DNA of 64,000 bases from Clostridium tertium (lineage in GTDB: Bacteria > Bacillota > Clostridia > Clostridiales > Clostridiaceae). The stretch's first letter is position 1, and the number at the start of each line of letters is the position of its first letter. Under the pieces are notes generated by a model. The model had not been told where the DNA came from and did not search any database. It saw only the letters and a program-made list of their open reading frames with translations. Location of the stretch: positions 310,001 to 374,000 of the forward strand of contig NZ_JAGGJY010000002.1 of NCBI RefSeq assembly GCF_017873245.1. The letters are read 5' to 3'. Positions 7,842-16,460 of this stretch are shown here, one piece after another. The position numbers were made by a program, and so were the translations under genes.

Positions 7842-10181
7842 TTATTTAATTTCTAAATTTTTAATATAAATCTTTGAACCATCTGCTCTAAAGCCAATTT
7901 TTCCATGAGTATATAAATTCAAATCATCATAAGATAATACTTCCTCATCATTAAGCTTAACAAGTATTGTATTTTCTTTAATCTCTATTTTAAAGTTATT
8001 GAACTCTTTTTGATTTATTTTAACTTCTGTGCTTATCAATTCTTCTCTTCCATAATTTAATTTATACAATGTCAGTTTTTCTTCTTGAACTTGTAGATAA
8101 TATCCAAGCATCGAATCAGTCACTTGCTCTTTATATACAGACTCATTTGTTGCATTAAAGTAAATTCCAACATCATTTATTACATTTCCTAAAGCAAAAT
8201 CAACAGATAATGACTGTATCTTAAATTCATCGTTTCCATAAAATGCTCTATTTATTTCATCCCCTAAATTTTCAGTTGCATCATTCAAGCTTGTCCATCC
8301 TGCTATCAAATTCCATTCTGCATCACTTGGTACCTTAGATAAATTATTTTCATACTTTACCTTTGCGTTTACTTTATAAATGTCTAGACTTTCAATATTT
8401 AATGCACCTTCTCTTAACTTTAACTCTATTTGATGATAACCTTTCTTTAGCTTCATTTCTCCTAAATATTTTTTAAACCACTCATTACTATTTTCATTTC
8501 CATCTATAGTACATGTTAAAGCTTTTTTCCCATCAACTAATATATCTACTTTTCCCTTTGTATCAGCACTCTTTATTATTGCATCTACTCCATAGTTGTA
8601 ATCTTCTTTTATATTTATGTTATACAATACTGATTTGCCTTTTTCATTTAATGTAATTGCTGAAATACTATCTTTATATTCTATTGTAGGTATTTCATAA
8701 TCACTTCCACTGTAATGTATTGCATCTATTCTACCTGGAATAGCCTTAATAGTCTTACTATCACTTGTTCCAAATGACTCATTCGTAAATGCTAAAAACG
8801 AATAATCTGCTTGATCCTTTGCGTATTTATATCCAATTGAACCTGCTTTAAATCCATTATCTGTAGTTAATACTTTTATATTATCTAAAAGTACTTCTGT
8901 CTTATTTGGATTATTTTTTATCCTTATAGTATGCATCTTACTAAAATCAAATTTATATGGTAACGTATTTTCACTAATCAGTGATTCATTACCATTTTCT
9001 ATTGATTTCATAGACACTTTATTAGCCTCGATATCTATATTAATTTCTCCGTAATTTTTACTATCTTTATATGATGTAACTATACAGACATTACTATCTC
9101 TTACATTTGAAAAAGAAAATTCAGCAGTAAATACTTCACTTGTTTCATCATTTGAAACAGTAAATTTTTCTTCTCCTTCTTCTATATCTTTCATTTTATT
9201 ATCTGTATCATTATTTACCCATGTGTAAAACTGCGGCATATTAGGGCTTGGTTGATTAAAATTCGTAGGTCCCAAAACAGACATTTTTTCACCATTAAAA
9301 ACTAATCTATCTATATTTAACTTTCTTAGTGGAAACCCCTTTTCTCCCACTAAATTATGATATGTGATATAGTAAGAATCTAAATCCGGCCCTAAAACAC
9401 TCGAGCTGTGTCCTAATGCATTAAAGTCTTCTGAAGTATTAATTAATATAGGATTATTAATCCCTTCTTTATATCCAGTAATAGGAGATTCTACTGATGT
9501 AGAGTAATTCACTCTATATCCAGTACTTTTAACATGATTTCCTGTATAAGTCATATAGTATATGTCATCTCTTTTTATAACACTAGGCCCCTCTGTCCAC
9601 CAGTTCATAAATGTATTATCAACGACCTTTGTTTCTTCTACTTCAGTTGGAGATTTCATAGGAGCAGCCATTATACCTTTAGGTGATGCATAATAAAAAT
9701 ACCACTTTGCATTATCATCTATAAAGACACTACCATCTATGCTCATACCAATATTATCTGATATTAATTTAAATGGTCCTGTAGGTGAATCACTTTGTAG
9801 TACATAATGTCCTTTACCAGCTGGAGATGTATACATATAAAAATATCCATCCCAATATATTACTTCTGGTGCATATGCTCCTAGTGTTTTCTTTTCCTCT
9901 GTAACTAGTCCCTCATACTTCCAATCCACTAAATTATCTGAACTCCAACATTTTACCCCTATCTTATAATCATGAGTTGATACATATAAATAATATCTTC
10001 CATCATACCTTAAGATATATGGATCTCCTATTCCATAGCCATCTTCCCATTCATCCTCTAAAGTAAAACTATTTAAATATTCATTTTCAACATTAATATT
10101 GTTCTCATTACCCACATATTTTGATGTACATCCTGTCATTAGCACCGTTGTAATCAACAAACTCACAGTTAACCTCCTCAT
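7842..10181 (-). CDS. Multidomain GH43 glycoside hydrolase lipoprotein
   Basis: 779-residue lipoprotein with lipobox LMTGC (Cys 18). The GH43 propeller covers about residues 45-330, with Asp53 in GIGDPYI, Asp149 in SIDGSVF and Glu197 in WTEGPS as the likely catalytic set. It is followed by a concanavalin-like sandwich (about 340-480), a CBM6-like sandwich (about 490-620, with KGYHQIELKLREG) and a second concanavalin/DUF1080-like sandwich (about 635-779, ending YTHGKIGFRADGS). The three accessory modules suggest action on insoluble or branched polysaccharide at the cell surface. The ATG at 10181 follows GGAGGG. Its sequence differs from the neighbouring GH43, so the two are not a recent duplication. 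The substrate is undetermined. Confidence 0.9.
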   Translation of the reverse strand: MRRLTVSLLITTVLMTGCTSKYVGNENNINVENEYLNSFTLEDEWEDGYGIGDPYILRYDGRYYLYVSTHDYKIGVKCWSSDNLVDWKYEGLVTEEKKTLGAYAPEVIYWDGYFYMYTSPAGKGHYVLQSDSPTGPFKLISDNIGMSIDGSVFIDDNAKWYFYYASPKGIMAAPMKSPTEVEETKVVDNTFMNWWTEGPSVIKRDDIYYMTYTGNHVKSTGYRVNYSTSVESPITGYKEGINNPILINTSEDFNALGHSSSVLGPDLDSYYITYHNLVGEKGFPLRKLNIDRLVFNGEKMSVLGPTNFNQPSPNMPQFYTWVNNDTDNKMKDIEEGEEKFTVSNDETSEVFTAEFSFSNVRDSNVCIVTSYKDSKNYGEINIDIEANKVSMKSIENGNESLISENTLPYKFDFSKMHTIRIKNNPNKTEVLLDNIKVLTTDNGFKAGSIGYKYAKDQADYSFLAFTNESFGTSDSKTIKAIPGRIDAIHYSGSDYEIPTIEYKDSISAITLNEKGKSVLYNINIKEDYNYGVDAIIKSADTKGKVDILVDGKKALTCTIDGNENSNEWFKKYLGEMKLKKGYHQIELKLREGALNIESLDIYKVNAKVKYENNLSKVPSDAEWNLIAGWTSLNDATENLGDEINRAFYGNDEFKIQSLSVDFALGNVINDVGIYFNATNESVYKEQVTDSMLGYYLQVQEEKLTLYKLNYGREELISTEVKINQKEFNNFKIEIKENTILVKLNDEEVLSYDDLNLYTHGKIGFRADGSKIYIKNLEIK

Positions 10182-10468
10182 AATACCCTCCATTTAAAGC
10201 ATTACTTTTTTTAATCTATCTTTTTAATAATAATAAACAACATTAATGCTTATTATTATCAGGAACTAATACTAAGCTTAATATTCCCTTAATAAAAACA
10301 CATTAGTTATTAATCATATTAATATAAGTTCTTTTACCATTAACACTTTTATATTCATTTCAGAAATACAAAAAGCCAGATATGTTTTAAATACATCTTT
10401 CAATATATTTTTATACACTCTAGCTATGACTTTAAGTATATAGGATTTTATAAGATCCAATTATTTTT

Positions 10469-10891
10469 TTAATTTACTAATCCATTATTAATTTTTAAAA
10501 TAGCTTTATTTTTAGATAGCATAATTACTCCTGAAATCATAAATAAAATAGCAGAAATTATATCCATAAAGAAGTAAGAAATTAGTGAACAAACAATAAG
10601 CCAAATTCCTTTTCCTTTTTCAACCACATTATTTTTAGTTTTTTTATAAATATATAAATTTACTAATCCCATAGCCATAAATAGAAATCCTATAGTAGTT
10701 GTAACTATATAAACATTATCTAATAGTAATTGAATAGATGTAATATCTACTTGCGAAATATCTCCTAGCCCTACTCCTTTAGTTTTTATATACGTTGCAT
10801 AAATAAATATAGTAGCTAGTCCAGATAGTAATTGCCATATTGAACCTATAAGAATCATATTTCTTTCAAGCTTTCTATTTAATACTTTCAT
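10469..10891 (-). CDS. Small integral membrane protein, function unknown
   Basis: 140 residues with about four hydrophobic segments (near 12-32, 55-80, 93-108, 110-126) joined by short charged loops; no recognised domain. A good site (GGAGG, spacing seven) precedes the ATG. It lies inside the glycoside locus, in the same direction as the enzymes, with a gap of about 220 bases containing an inverted-repeat element on its upstream side. It could be a passenger rather than part of the pathway. Confidence 0.7.
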   Translation of the reverse strand: MKVLNRKLERNMILIGSIWQLLSGLATIFIYATYIKTKGVGLGDISQVDITSIQLLLDNVYIVTTTIGFLFMAMGLVNLYIYKKTKNNVVEKGKGIWLIVCSLISYFFMDIISAILFMISGVIMLSKNKAILKINNGLVN

Positions 10892-10924
10892 AATTATGCC
10901 TCCAAATTTATAATATATAGTTGA

Positions 10925-11089
10925 ACCTGTCGCAGAAAATCACTTAATGCCACATGTAGAATGTAAAATTTAAAATCGATGTGGTATTTTATATTAAAAT
11001 ACTTAAATTTATATTATTCAAAACTACTTTCAATAGATTTTACCTTAATTCCATATTCTAAATTTTGCATTTTTATTTATGCGACAGCT
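10925..11089. repeat. Inverted-repeat (MITE-like) intergenic element, about 165 bp
   Basis: The ends ACCTGTCGCAGAAA (10925-10938) and, on the other strand, AGCTGTCGCATAAA (11089-11076) match at 12 of 14 positions. A second, inner inverted pair (around 10958-10976 and 11054-11073) matches at 16 of 19. Nothing inside codes for protein. The layout resembles a miniature inverted-repeat element or a long RNA hairpin between the GH2 gene and the membrane-protein gene. No target-site duplication is obvious. Confidence 0.5.
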
Positions 11090-11115
11090 CCACTTATTTC
11101 AAAGAAAAATTAACT

Positions 11116-12894
11116 TTATTTAGTATCTGGTGTCCATCTTCCTTCATTTATTGCCTTTATAATACTTAAGTCTACTTTTGGCTCTCTAGCATAAGTTAGT
11201 AAACCATTTATTTCTTGTTCTACATCAGTTACTTGAGTATAACAAAATCCTTGAATTAATTTTGATTTTAGCATTGGAGATATTACATTATAATATCTTA
11301 AAATGAAATCTTCATCGGATGTTGCTGCGGAATATCCCCAGCCTTCCCATTCACTCTTTTGATATGAAATTCCTCCCATTTCAGAAATAATTATAGGTTG
11401 TCCTTCATAATTCCATTCTTTAGCAAACATACCTCTTCCTGAGTGTTTTGTTTTTAAGATATTATCTAAAGAAGAATATCTTTCGGTTAAAACTTCATTT
11501 CTATATTCATAATCATGAATTGTAAGAAGGTCTGTTTTTGTGTGTTCCCATCCATCATTAGAAATAACAACTCTTGTTTGATCAAATGACTTTGTTAACC
11601 AATACATAGCAGCTGAATGAGCTTGCTGATCTTTATTATTCATTATTGAATCTACACCCCAAGACTCATTTAGAGGAGTCCATGCAACTATTGAAGGATG
11701 ATTATAATCTCTTTCTATCATTTCAATCCATTCATTATTTAACATCTTAACATATCTTCTTGAATAAACATATGCATTAGCCATTTCTCCCCAAACCAAT
11801 AGTCCTAATTTATCTGCCCAATATAAAAATCTTGGATCTTCTATCTTTTGATGCTTTCTTACACCATTAAATCCCATCTCTTTGCACAATTTAATATCTT
11901 TAACAAAATGTTCATCTGTTGGTGCTGTAAGTAACGATTCTTCCCAATACCCTTGATCTAGTAATAACTTTTGGTAATAAGGTCTATTATTCAACATAAA
12001 GACCCCATCCACGATTTCTACTTTTCTTAATCCAAAGTATGATTTAACTGTATCAATAATAGTATTTTTCTTGTAAACACTAAACTTAATATCAAATAAT
12101 ATTGGATTTTCTGGACTCCACGCCAAGGATTCATGATGATTCCAATCTAATGTTAATTCTTGATTTAATCCAAAAGCTCTCTTTTCTCTGCTACTCATTA
12201 AAGCTATTTTATCATTAACTATTACTGTATCCTTAACTGATATTTCTACACCTAATGAAGTTTCAGTAATATCTCCTTCAAATTCATACTCAACTAAAAC
12301 TGTCTTTTTATCTAAATCAGGAGTAAGCCACACTTTCTTCAAATATGTTTCACTTACTGGCTCTATCCAAACAGATTGCCAAATTCCTGTTGTTCTTGTA
12401 TAGAATATTCCATGAGATTCTTTTCTCCAAAATTGTTTTCCTCTTGGTAGTTCTAAATCAGTTGCATAATCTTCAACTCTTAAAACAATTAAATTATCTT
12501 TTTCCTTTATAACACTTGTTATATCTACAGAAAAAGGTACATGTCCACCTTTATGAGTAAATAAATGCTCACCATTTACCCATAAATCTGCCTTATAATC
12601 GACAGCTCCAAAGTGCAATATATTCCTTTTATTTTTCATAACTTCATCTAAGTCGAAAGTTTTTGAATACCATACTATATCATGAAACTCCTTTATATTT
12701 ATTCCTGAAAGCTCAGTTTGATAAGCATAAGGAACTAATATACTCTTACCTAGTTTTGGGTTCTTGTACCACCCATCCTTTATTCCTATATTGTTATCAT
12801 CAAAATCAAATTCCCACTCTCCATTTAAATTAATCCAGTCTTCTCTTACGAATTGTGGACGTGGATATTCATTTCTTGGTATATTAACTGTCAT
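11116..12894 (-). CDS. GH2 family glycoside hydrolase (beta-galactosidase/glucuronidase-like)
   Basis: 592-residue family 2 glycosidase without a signal peptide, so it probably acts in the cytoplasm on imported oligosaccharides. An N-terminal jelly-roll sugar-binding domain (about 1-180, beginning PRPQFVREDWINLNGEWEF) precedes an immunoglobulin-like domain (about 185-290) and a TIM barrel (about 290-592). Likely catalytic residues are Glu410 in WTPLNESWG (acid/base) and Glu505 in IISEMGG (nucleophile). It lacks the additional C-terminal domains of LacZ, so it belongs to the shorter GlcA/uncharacterised branch. AGGAGG precedes the ATG. It lies 18 bases after the ABC permease gene and should be co-transcribed with the transporter. 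Confidence 0.92.
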   Translation of the reverse strand: MTVNIPRNEYPRPQFVREDWINLNGEWEFDFDDNNIGIKDGWYKNPKLGKSILVPYAYQTELSGINIKEFHDIVWYSKTFDLDEVMKNKRNILHFGAVDYKADLWVNGEHLFTHKGGHVPFSVDITSVIKEKDNLIVLRVEDYATDLELPRGKQFWRKESHGIFYTRTTGIWQSVWIEPVSETYLKKVWLTPDLDKKTVLVEYEFEGDITETSLGVEISVKDTVIVNDKIALMSSREKRAFGLNQELTLDWNHHESLAWSPENPILFDIKFSVYKKNTIIDTVKSYFGLRKVEIVDGVFMLNNRPYYQKLLLDQGYWEESLLTAPTDEHFVKDIKLCKEMGFNGVRKHQKIEDPRFLYWADKLGLLVWGEMANAYVYSRRYVKMLNNEWIEMIERDYNHPSIVAWTPLNESWGVDSIMNNKDQQAHSAAMYWLTKSFDQTRVVISNDGWEHTKTDLLTIHDYEYRNEVLTERYSSLDNILKTKHSGRGMFAKEWNYEGQPIIISEMGGISYQKSEWEGWGYSAATSDEDFILRYYNVISPMLKSKLIQGFCYTQVTDVEQEINGLLTYAREPKVDLSIIKAINEGRWTPDTK

Positions 12895-12912
12895 ATCTAT
12901 TCCTCCTAAATT

Positions 12913-13767
12913 TTAACCCTTAACTCCTGATTGTAAAGATAATCCTTCCATAAAATACTTTTGTGCTACTAAATATAATATTAAAGTAGGTAAAATTGCT
13001 AATACTGTTACAGCCATTAAATGAGCTACTTTTATACTATAGCCAGTCTGTAATGTTCTTAATCCTGCTGTTAATGTTAATTTTGCTGTATCATTCATAA
13101 TAATTGTTGGCCATAAGAAATCATTCCAAGAACCTGTAAATGAGAATAATCCAACTATTATTAATATTGGCTTACATAATGGTACTATAATCTTAGTATA
13201 TATTCTCCAAGTACTTGCACCATCAACTCTTGCTGACTCATCATATTCCTTTGGAATTCCCATCATAAATTGCCTAATCAAAAATATATTAACTACTCCA
13301 CCAAGGCCAGGAAATATTAATGCCCATGATGTATTTACCCAATTTAAAGTATCCATTATTTTATATAACGGAATTAAGTTTACAACAGCTGGAAACATCA
13401 TTGTCATTAATAAAAATCCAAAAATAGTATTTTTCCCTTTAAAATTCAATCTTGAATATGCATAAGCTGCCATTGAACTAATTATTACTGCTAAAATTGT
13501 ATGTGTTACAGAAACAAAAAGAGAATTGCCAAACCACTTAATTATTGGTGTAACTGTTGTATCTGATAATACATCTATATAGTTTTCAACTACCCATTTT
13601 GCAGGTAAGATACTAAATCCAGTTGTTTGTACTTCTACTTCAGACTTAAATGATGTCAAAATAGCCCAAATCAATGGTGTAATCCATACTATAGCAAGCA
13701 CTAAAACTAATAAAAAGCATGCTATTTTCTTATAATTAAACTTTTTCTTTTTTAGTTTATGCTCCAT
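12913..13767 (-). CDS. Carbohydrate ABC transporter permease (MalG-like)
   Basis: 284-residue membrane permease of the CUT1 sugar importer family with six hydrophobic segments. The EAA loop reads YDESARVDGASTWRIYTKII, and the C-terminus QKYFMEGLSLQSGVKG is typical of MalG/UgpE-type subunits. The ATG at 13767 follows GGGAGG, which lies in the last codons of the preceding permease; the two genes are separated by a single base. No ATPase gene is present in the locus, so a shared MsmX-type ATPase encoded elsewhere is the likely motor. Confidence 0.94.
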   Translation of the reverse strand: MEHKLKKKKFNYKKIACFLLVLVLAIVWITPLIWAILTSFKSEVEVQTTGFSILPAKWVVENYIDVLSDTTVTPIIKWFGNSLFVSVTHTILAVIISSMAAYAYSRLNFKGKNTIFGFLLMTMMFPAVVNLIPLYKIMDTLNWVNTSWALIFPGLGGVVNIFLIRQFMMGIPKEYDESARVDGASTWRIYTKIIVPLCKPILIIVGLFSFTGSWNDFLWPTIIMNDTAKLTLTAGLRTLQTGYSIKVAHLMAVTVLAILPTLILYLVAQKYFMEGLSLQSGVKG

Positions 13768-13768
13768 A

Positions 13769-14740
13769 TTATTTTCCTCCCTCACTTAAGTTATAGGTAG
13801 CACCTGCAGTTTTCATTTTTGCTTTATTTAATTTCTTATTCTTTTTTCTTTGCTTTTTAGCTAAAACTTCATCTTCATCTCTTGATAAAACCGCTTGTAA
13901 AATACAAATAAATAAAATACATATACCGAGCATTGCTGCCATTGCTGAAGCCATACCTGCTAATGAGCTTCCTTGTCCAAATCCTAATTCTCTTATATAC
14001 ATTAATAGAACTCTATTAGCTCCATTAGGTCCACCATTATTAAACATAAGAGGTTGTCCATATATATTAAATTGTGCAATAGTTGTCATAACTAGCGTAT
14101 ATAAAATTTGGCTTTTTATTGATGGAAGAGTAATTTTGAAAAACTGCTTTAAAGCTCCTGCTCCATCTATAGCTGCCGCTTCATAATAATCAGTAGGAAC
14201 ACTTGCAATAGCCGCTTGATATATTACCATGTTACTACCAATACACCACCAAACAGTTATTATAATTAGTGCTATCCAATACCAAGGGAAAGTACTCCCC
14301 CAATTTATATCTAAATTAGTCATATTATTAACTAATCCAAAAGTTTTATTAAACATGAAATTCCATGCTAACATTACTGCTGAAATAGAAAGTAATCCCG
14401 GAACATAAAATACAGATTGAAAAAATTTATAGCCTTTAGGCTTAGTATTTAAAAGAACAGCGAATAATAATGGAATTGCTATGCAGAAAGGTATTGTTAA
14501 AACTGAGAAAATAAAAGTATTTCTTAATCCATTCCAAAACTGCTCATAAAAAACTGATTCACTATTCACTAATATTTCATAATAATTCTTAAAGCCTACC
14601 CATTGTGGTGCTGAGTATATATCCCATTTAGTAAATGAAACATATATTCCAACCACAGCTGGAATTAAAAAGAATAGAACAAAAAGAATTAAATGTGGTG
14701 CTATAAATGAATATGGTGCTAACTCTCTCTTTTTACTCAT
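13769..14740 (-). CDS. Carbohydrate ABC transporter permease (MalF-like)
   Basis: 323-residue CUT1-type permease with six hydrophobic segments, beginning PYSFIAPHLILFVLFFLIPA. The EAA loop is YYEAAAIDGAGALKQFFKIT. The C-terminal 30 residues are a Lys-rich cytoplasmic tail. The ATG at 14740 is chosen because AAAGGAGG stands nearby; a TTG 24 bases upstream overlaps that site. It would pair with the MalG-like subunit downstream and receive substrate from the lipoprotein encoded at 14868-16121. Confidence 0.94.
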   Translation of the reverse strand: MSKKRELAPYSFIAPHLILFVLFFLIPAVVGIYVSFTKWDIYSAPQWVGFKNYYEILVNSESVFYEQFWNGLRNTFIFSVLTIPFCIAIPLLFAVLLNTKPKGYKFFQSVFYVPGLLSISAVMLAWNFMFNKTFGLVNNMTNLDINWGSTFPWYWIALIIITVWWCIGSNMVIYQAAIASVPTDYYEAAAIDGAGALKQFFKITLPSIKSQILYTLVMTTIAQFNIYGQPLMFNNGGPNGANRVLLMYIRELGFGQGSSLAGMASAMAAMLGICILFICILQAVLSRDEDEVLAKKQRKKNKKLNKAKMKTAGATYNLSEGGK

Positions 14741-14867
14741 ATTTACCTCCTTTAGAATATTCAATTTAGGATCTTTAGCTATAATATTAACTAAAGATCC
14801 TAATTACTTAAGCATTGTAACATCTTAATTAAGGACTACATTTTAATAATTTATCATTACATCCTAA

Positions 14868-16121
14868 TTATTGAGCCATTTGAATTTTTTCACTAGCTTC
14901 TTTTTGCATTGCTGCTGCAGCATCCTCAGGAGTCATTCTTCCAAAAGCAGCTTCAAATACAACCTTATCTAAAGCTTCAACAACATTTCCATAGTATTTA
15001 TAATCATATATTTTTAATTTATTTGCATCTTCTAATACAAAAGCTTGAGGCATAGCTTTGAATTCTTCATTTTCTCTAATTGCATAGTTAGCTGGTACTT
15101 GTCCTGCTTTAGCCCATTCTAAACTATTTTCACCAATCCAATTCACAAAATCCATAACTCCCTTTGCTTTTTCATCAGTCATTTTATCATTCCTAAGCAT
15201 TACGAATTGATGTGAAGAACTCCAATCCTTTGGATTATTTTGATCCATTGTTACCATATGAGTAAGTCCCCAATTTACATCTATACCTTTAAGTGAATTT
15301 TGCATCCATATTCCTTCTGGCCAAAATACTAATTGACCCGCTCTAAATAATTGACCTGGGTCATCGCCATCTTGAGTAGCTATTTTAGCATTTACTAAAC
15401 CATTTAACTCTGCAAATATCTTTTTTGCTTCTGGAGAATCAAGATTAACTTCTTTTCCATCTTTTGATATATCTCCATTTAATTGAGCTAAATAAGATAA
15501 ATATTGAACTCTCATCCAAGTTAAACCTAAAGCTGGTATATTATCAGCTGCTGATTTTTTCCCAACTTCTTTTACTTCATCAAGTGTAATAATGCCATCA
15601 TCTAATACATTAGGACCATACTTAGCTAAAAGATCTTTATTATAATAAGTTGCAAATGAATGTACATCTAGAGGAATACTATATTGTTCATCATTTATAG
15701 AACCCATTTGCCATGCATTTTCCACATAATTTGATTCTTTTACTACACCACTTGCTTCAATATATTTATTTAACGGTTGAAGTAAATTTTGTTCTGCAAA
15801 CAAAGCAATTCTTTCAGCATGAACTATTGTTACGTCTGGCACATCCTTACCTGATCCAACTACTGTTGGTATTTTTGTATATAGGTCATCTGCTTCAATA
15901 GGCATATGTTTAACTTTATATTCAGGATTTGTTTTATTATACTCGTCTATCATTCTAGTCATATTTTCTCCATCAGCTCCAGTAAAAACTGACCAAAATA
16001 CTATTTCTTTTTTCCCACCAGAATCACTACCTGATGAATCTTCTTTTGAATTACCACAAGATATTAAACCAAATGATAAGATCCCAGCTAAAATAACACT
16101 TAAAATCTTTTTCTTTTTCAT
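14868..16121 (-). CDS. Sugar ABC transporter substrate-binding lipoprotein
   Basis: 417-residue extracellular binding protein of the oligosaccharide (CUT1, SBP family 1) type. The signal peptide ends in lipobox LISC, followed by a Ser/Gly-rich linker. Family features are EIVFWSVFTGADGENMTRMI at the start of the mature domain and FWPEGIWMQNSL in the hinge region. The ATG at 16121 follows AAAGGGGAGAG. It is the first gene of the minus-strand sugar operon, transcribed divergently from the HTH regulator at 16461. A consensus promoter lies at 16169-16197, with a candidate operator at 16150-16163 over the start of transcription. Confidence 0.93.
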   Translation of the reverse strand: MKKKKILSVILAGILSFGLISCGNSKEDSSGSDSGGKKEIVFWSVFTGADGENMTRMIDEYNKTNPEYKVKHMPIEADDLYTKIPTVVGSGKDVPDVTIVHAERIALFAEQNLLQPLNKYIEASGVVKESNYVENAWQMGSINDEQYSIPLDVHSFATYYNKDLLAKYGPNVLDDGIITLDEVKEVGKKSAADNIPALGLTWMRVQYLSYLAQLNGDISKDGKEVNLDSPEAKKIFAELNGLVNAKIATQDGDDPGQLFRAGQLVFWPEGIWMQNSLKGIDVNWGLTHMVTMDQNNPKDWSSSHQFVMLRNDKMTDEKAKGVMDFVNWIGENSLEWAKAGQVPANYAIRENEEFKAMPQAFVLEDANKLKIYDYKYYGNVVEALDKVVFEAAFGRMTPEDAAAAMQKEASEKIQMAQ

Positions 16122-16149
16122 AAAAATCTCTCCCCTTTGAAACATTTTT

Positions 16150-16163
16150 TTTGTTTAATTTCA
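16150..16163 (+). promoter_or_regulatory. Candidate regulator operator, copy 1 (sugar operon promoter)
   Basis: TTTGTTTAATTTCA, identical to the 14-mer at 16355-16368 in front of the divergent regulator gene. It begins five bases downstream of the -10 box of the sugar operon, over the expected start of transcription, where bound protein would block initiation. Operator function is inferred from repetition and position. Confidence 0.5.
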
Positions 16164-16168
16164 AATTT

Positions 16169-16197
16169 ATTATATCATTTACTTTATACGTTTTCAA
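16169..16197 (-). promoter_or_regulatory. Promoter of the sugar-transport/glycosidase operon
   Basis: On the minus strand TTGAAA (16197-16192), a 17-base spacer and TATAAT (16174-16169). The spacer holds TGAAAACGTATAAA, which resembles a CcpA cre box but misses at least two consensus positions, so catabolite repression is only a possibility. Confidence 0.8.
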
Positions 16198-16340
16198 TAA
16201 ATTTTGAAAGTTTTTTCTAATTTTTTTGTTTTATTACCCCCTTTTTTATTGTGTTATTCTAACTTTCTAATATATTTAAAACATTTTTTCTGTTTTAAAC
16301 TACCGAAAACTTTGAATGTTAAATACTTTATTCCAAATTA

Positions 16341-16368
16341 TTTGTTTTAATTCATTTGTTTAATTTCA
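16341..16368 (+). promoter_or_regulatory. Candidate regulator operators, copies 2 and 3 in tandem
   Basis: Two abutting 14-mers: TTTGTTTTAATTCA (16341-16354) and TTTGTTTAATTTCA (16355-16368). The second is identical to the copy at the sugar operon promoter and contains the -35 hexamer of the regulator's own promoter. This suggests autoregulation together with control of the divergent operon. Seen in sequence; binding is inferred. Confidence 0.5.
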
Positions 16369-16384
16369 CTTACCATGATATAAT
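16356..16384 (+). promoter_or_regulatory. Promoter of the HTH regulator gene
   Basis: TTGTTT (16356-16361), a 17-base spacer and TATAAT (16379-16384). The -35 box is embedded in a candidate operator 14-mer. Confidence 0.7.
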
Positions 16385-16460
16385 TTATATAGATATTATA
16401 TATCTCTATATTTTTTACTTTATATATAACAATTTTTATAATTTGGAAAGGAACAATAAA

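Noticed and set aside
16175..16191. CcpA cre box in the sugar operon promoter
   Set aside because: TGAAAACGTATAAA departs from the cre consensus at two or more positions and is not palindromic; kept only as a possibility in the promoter note.
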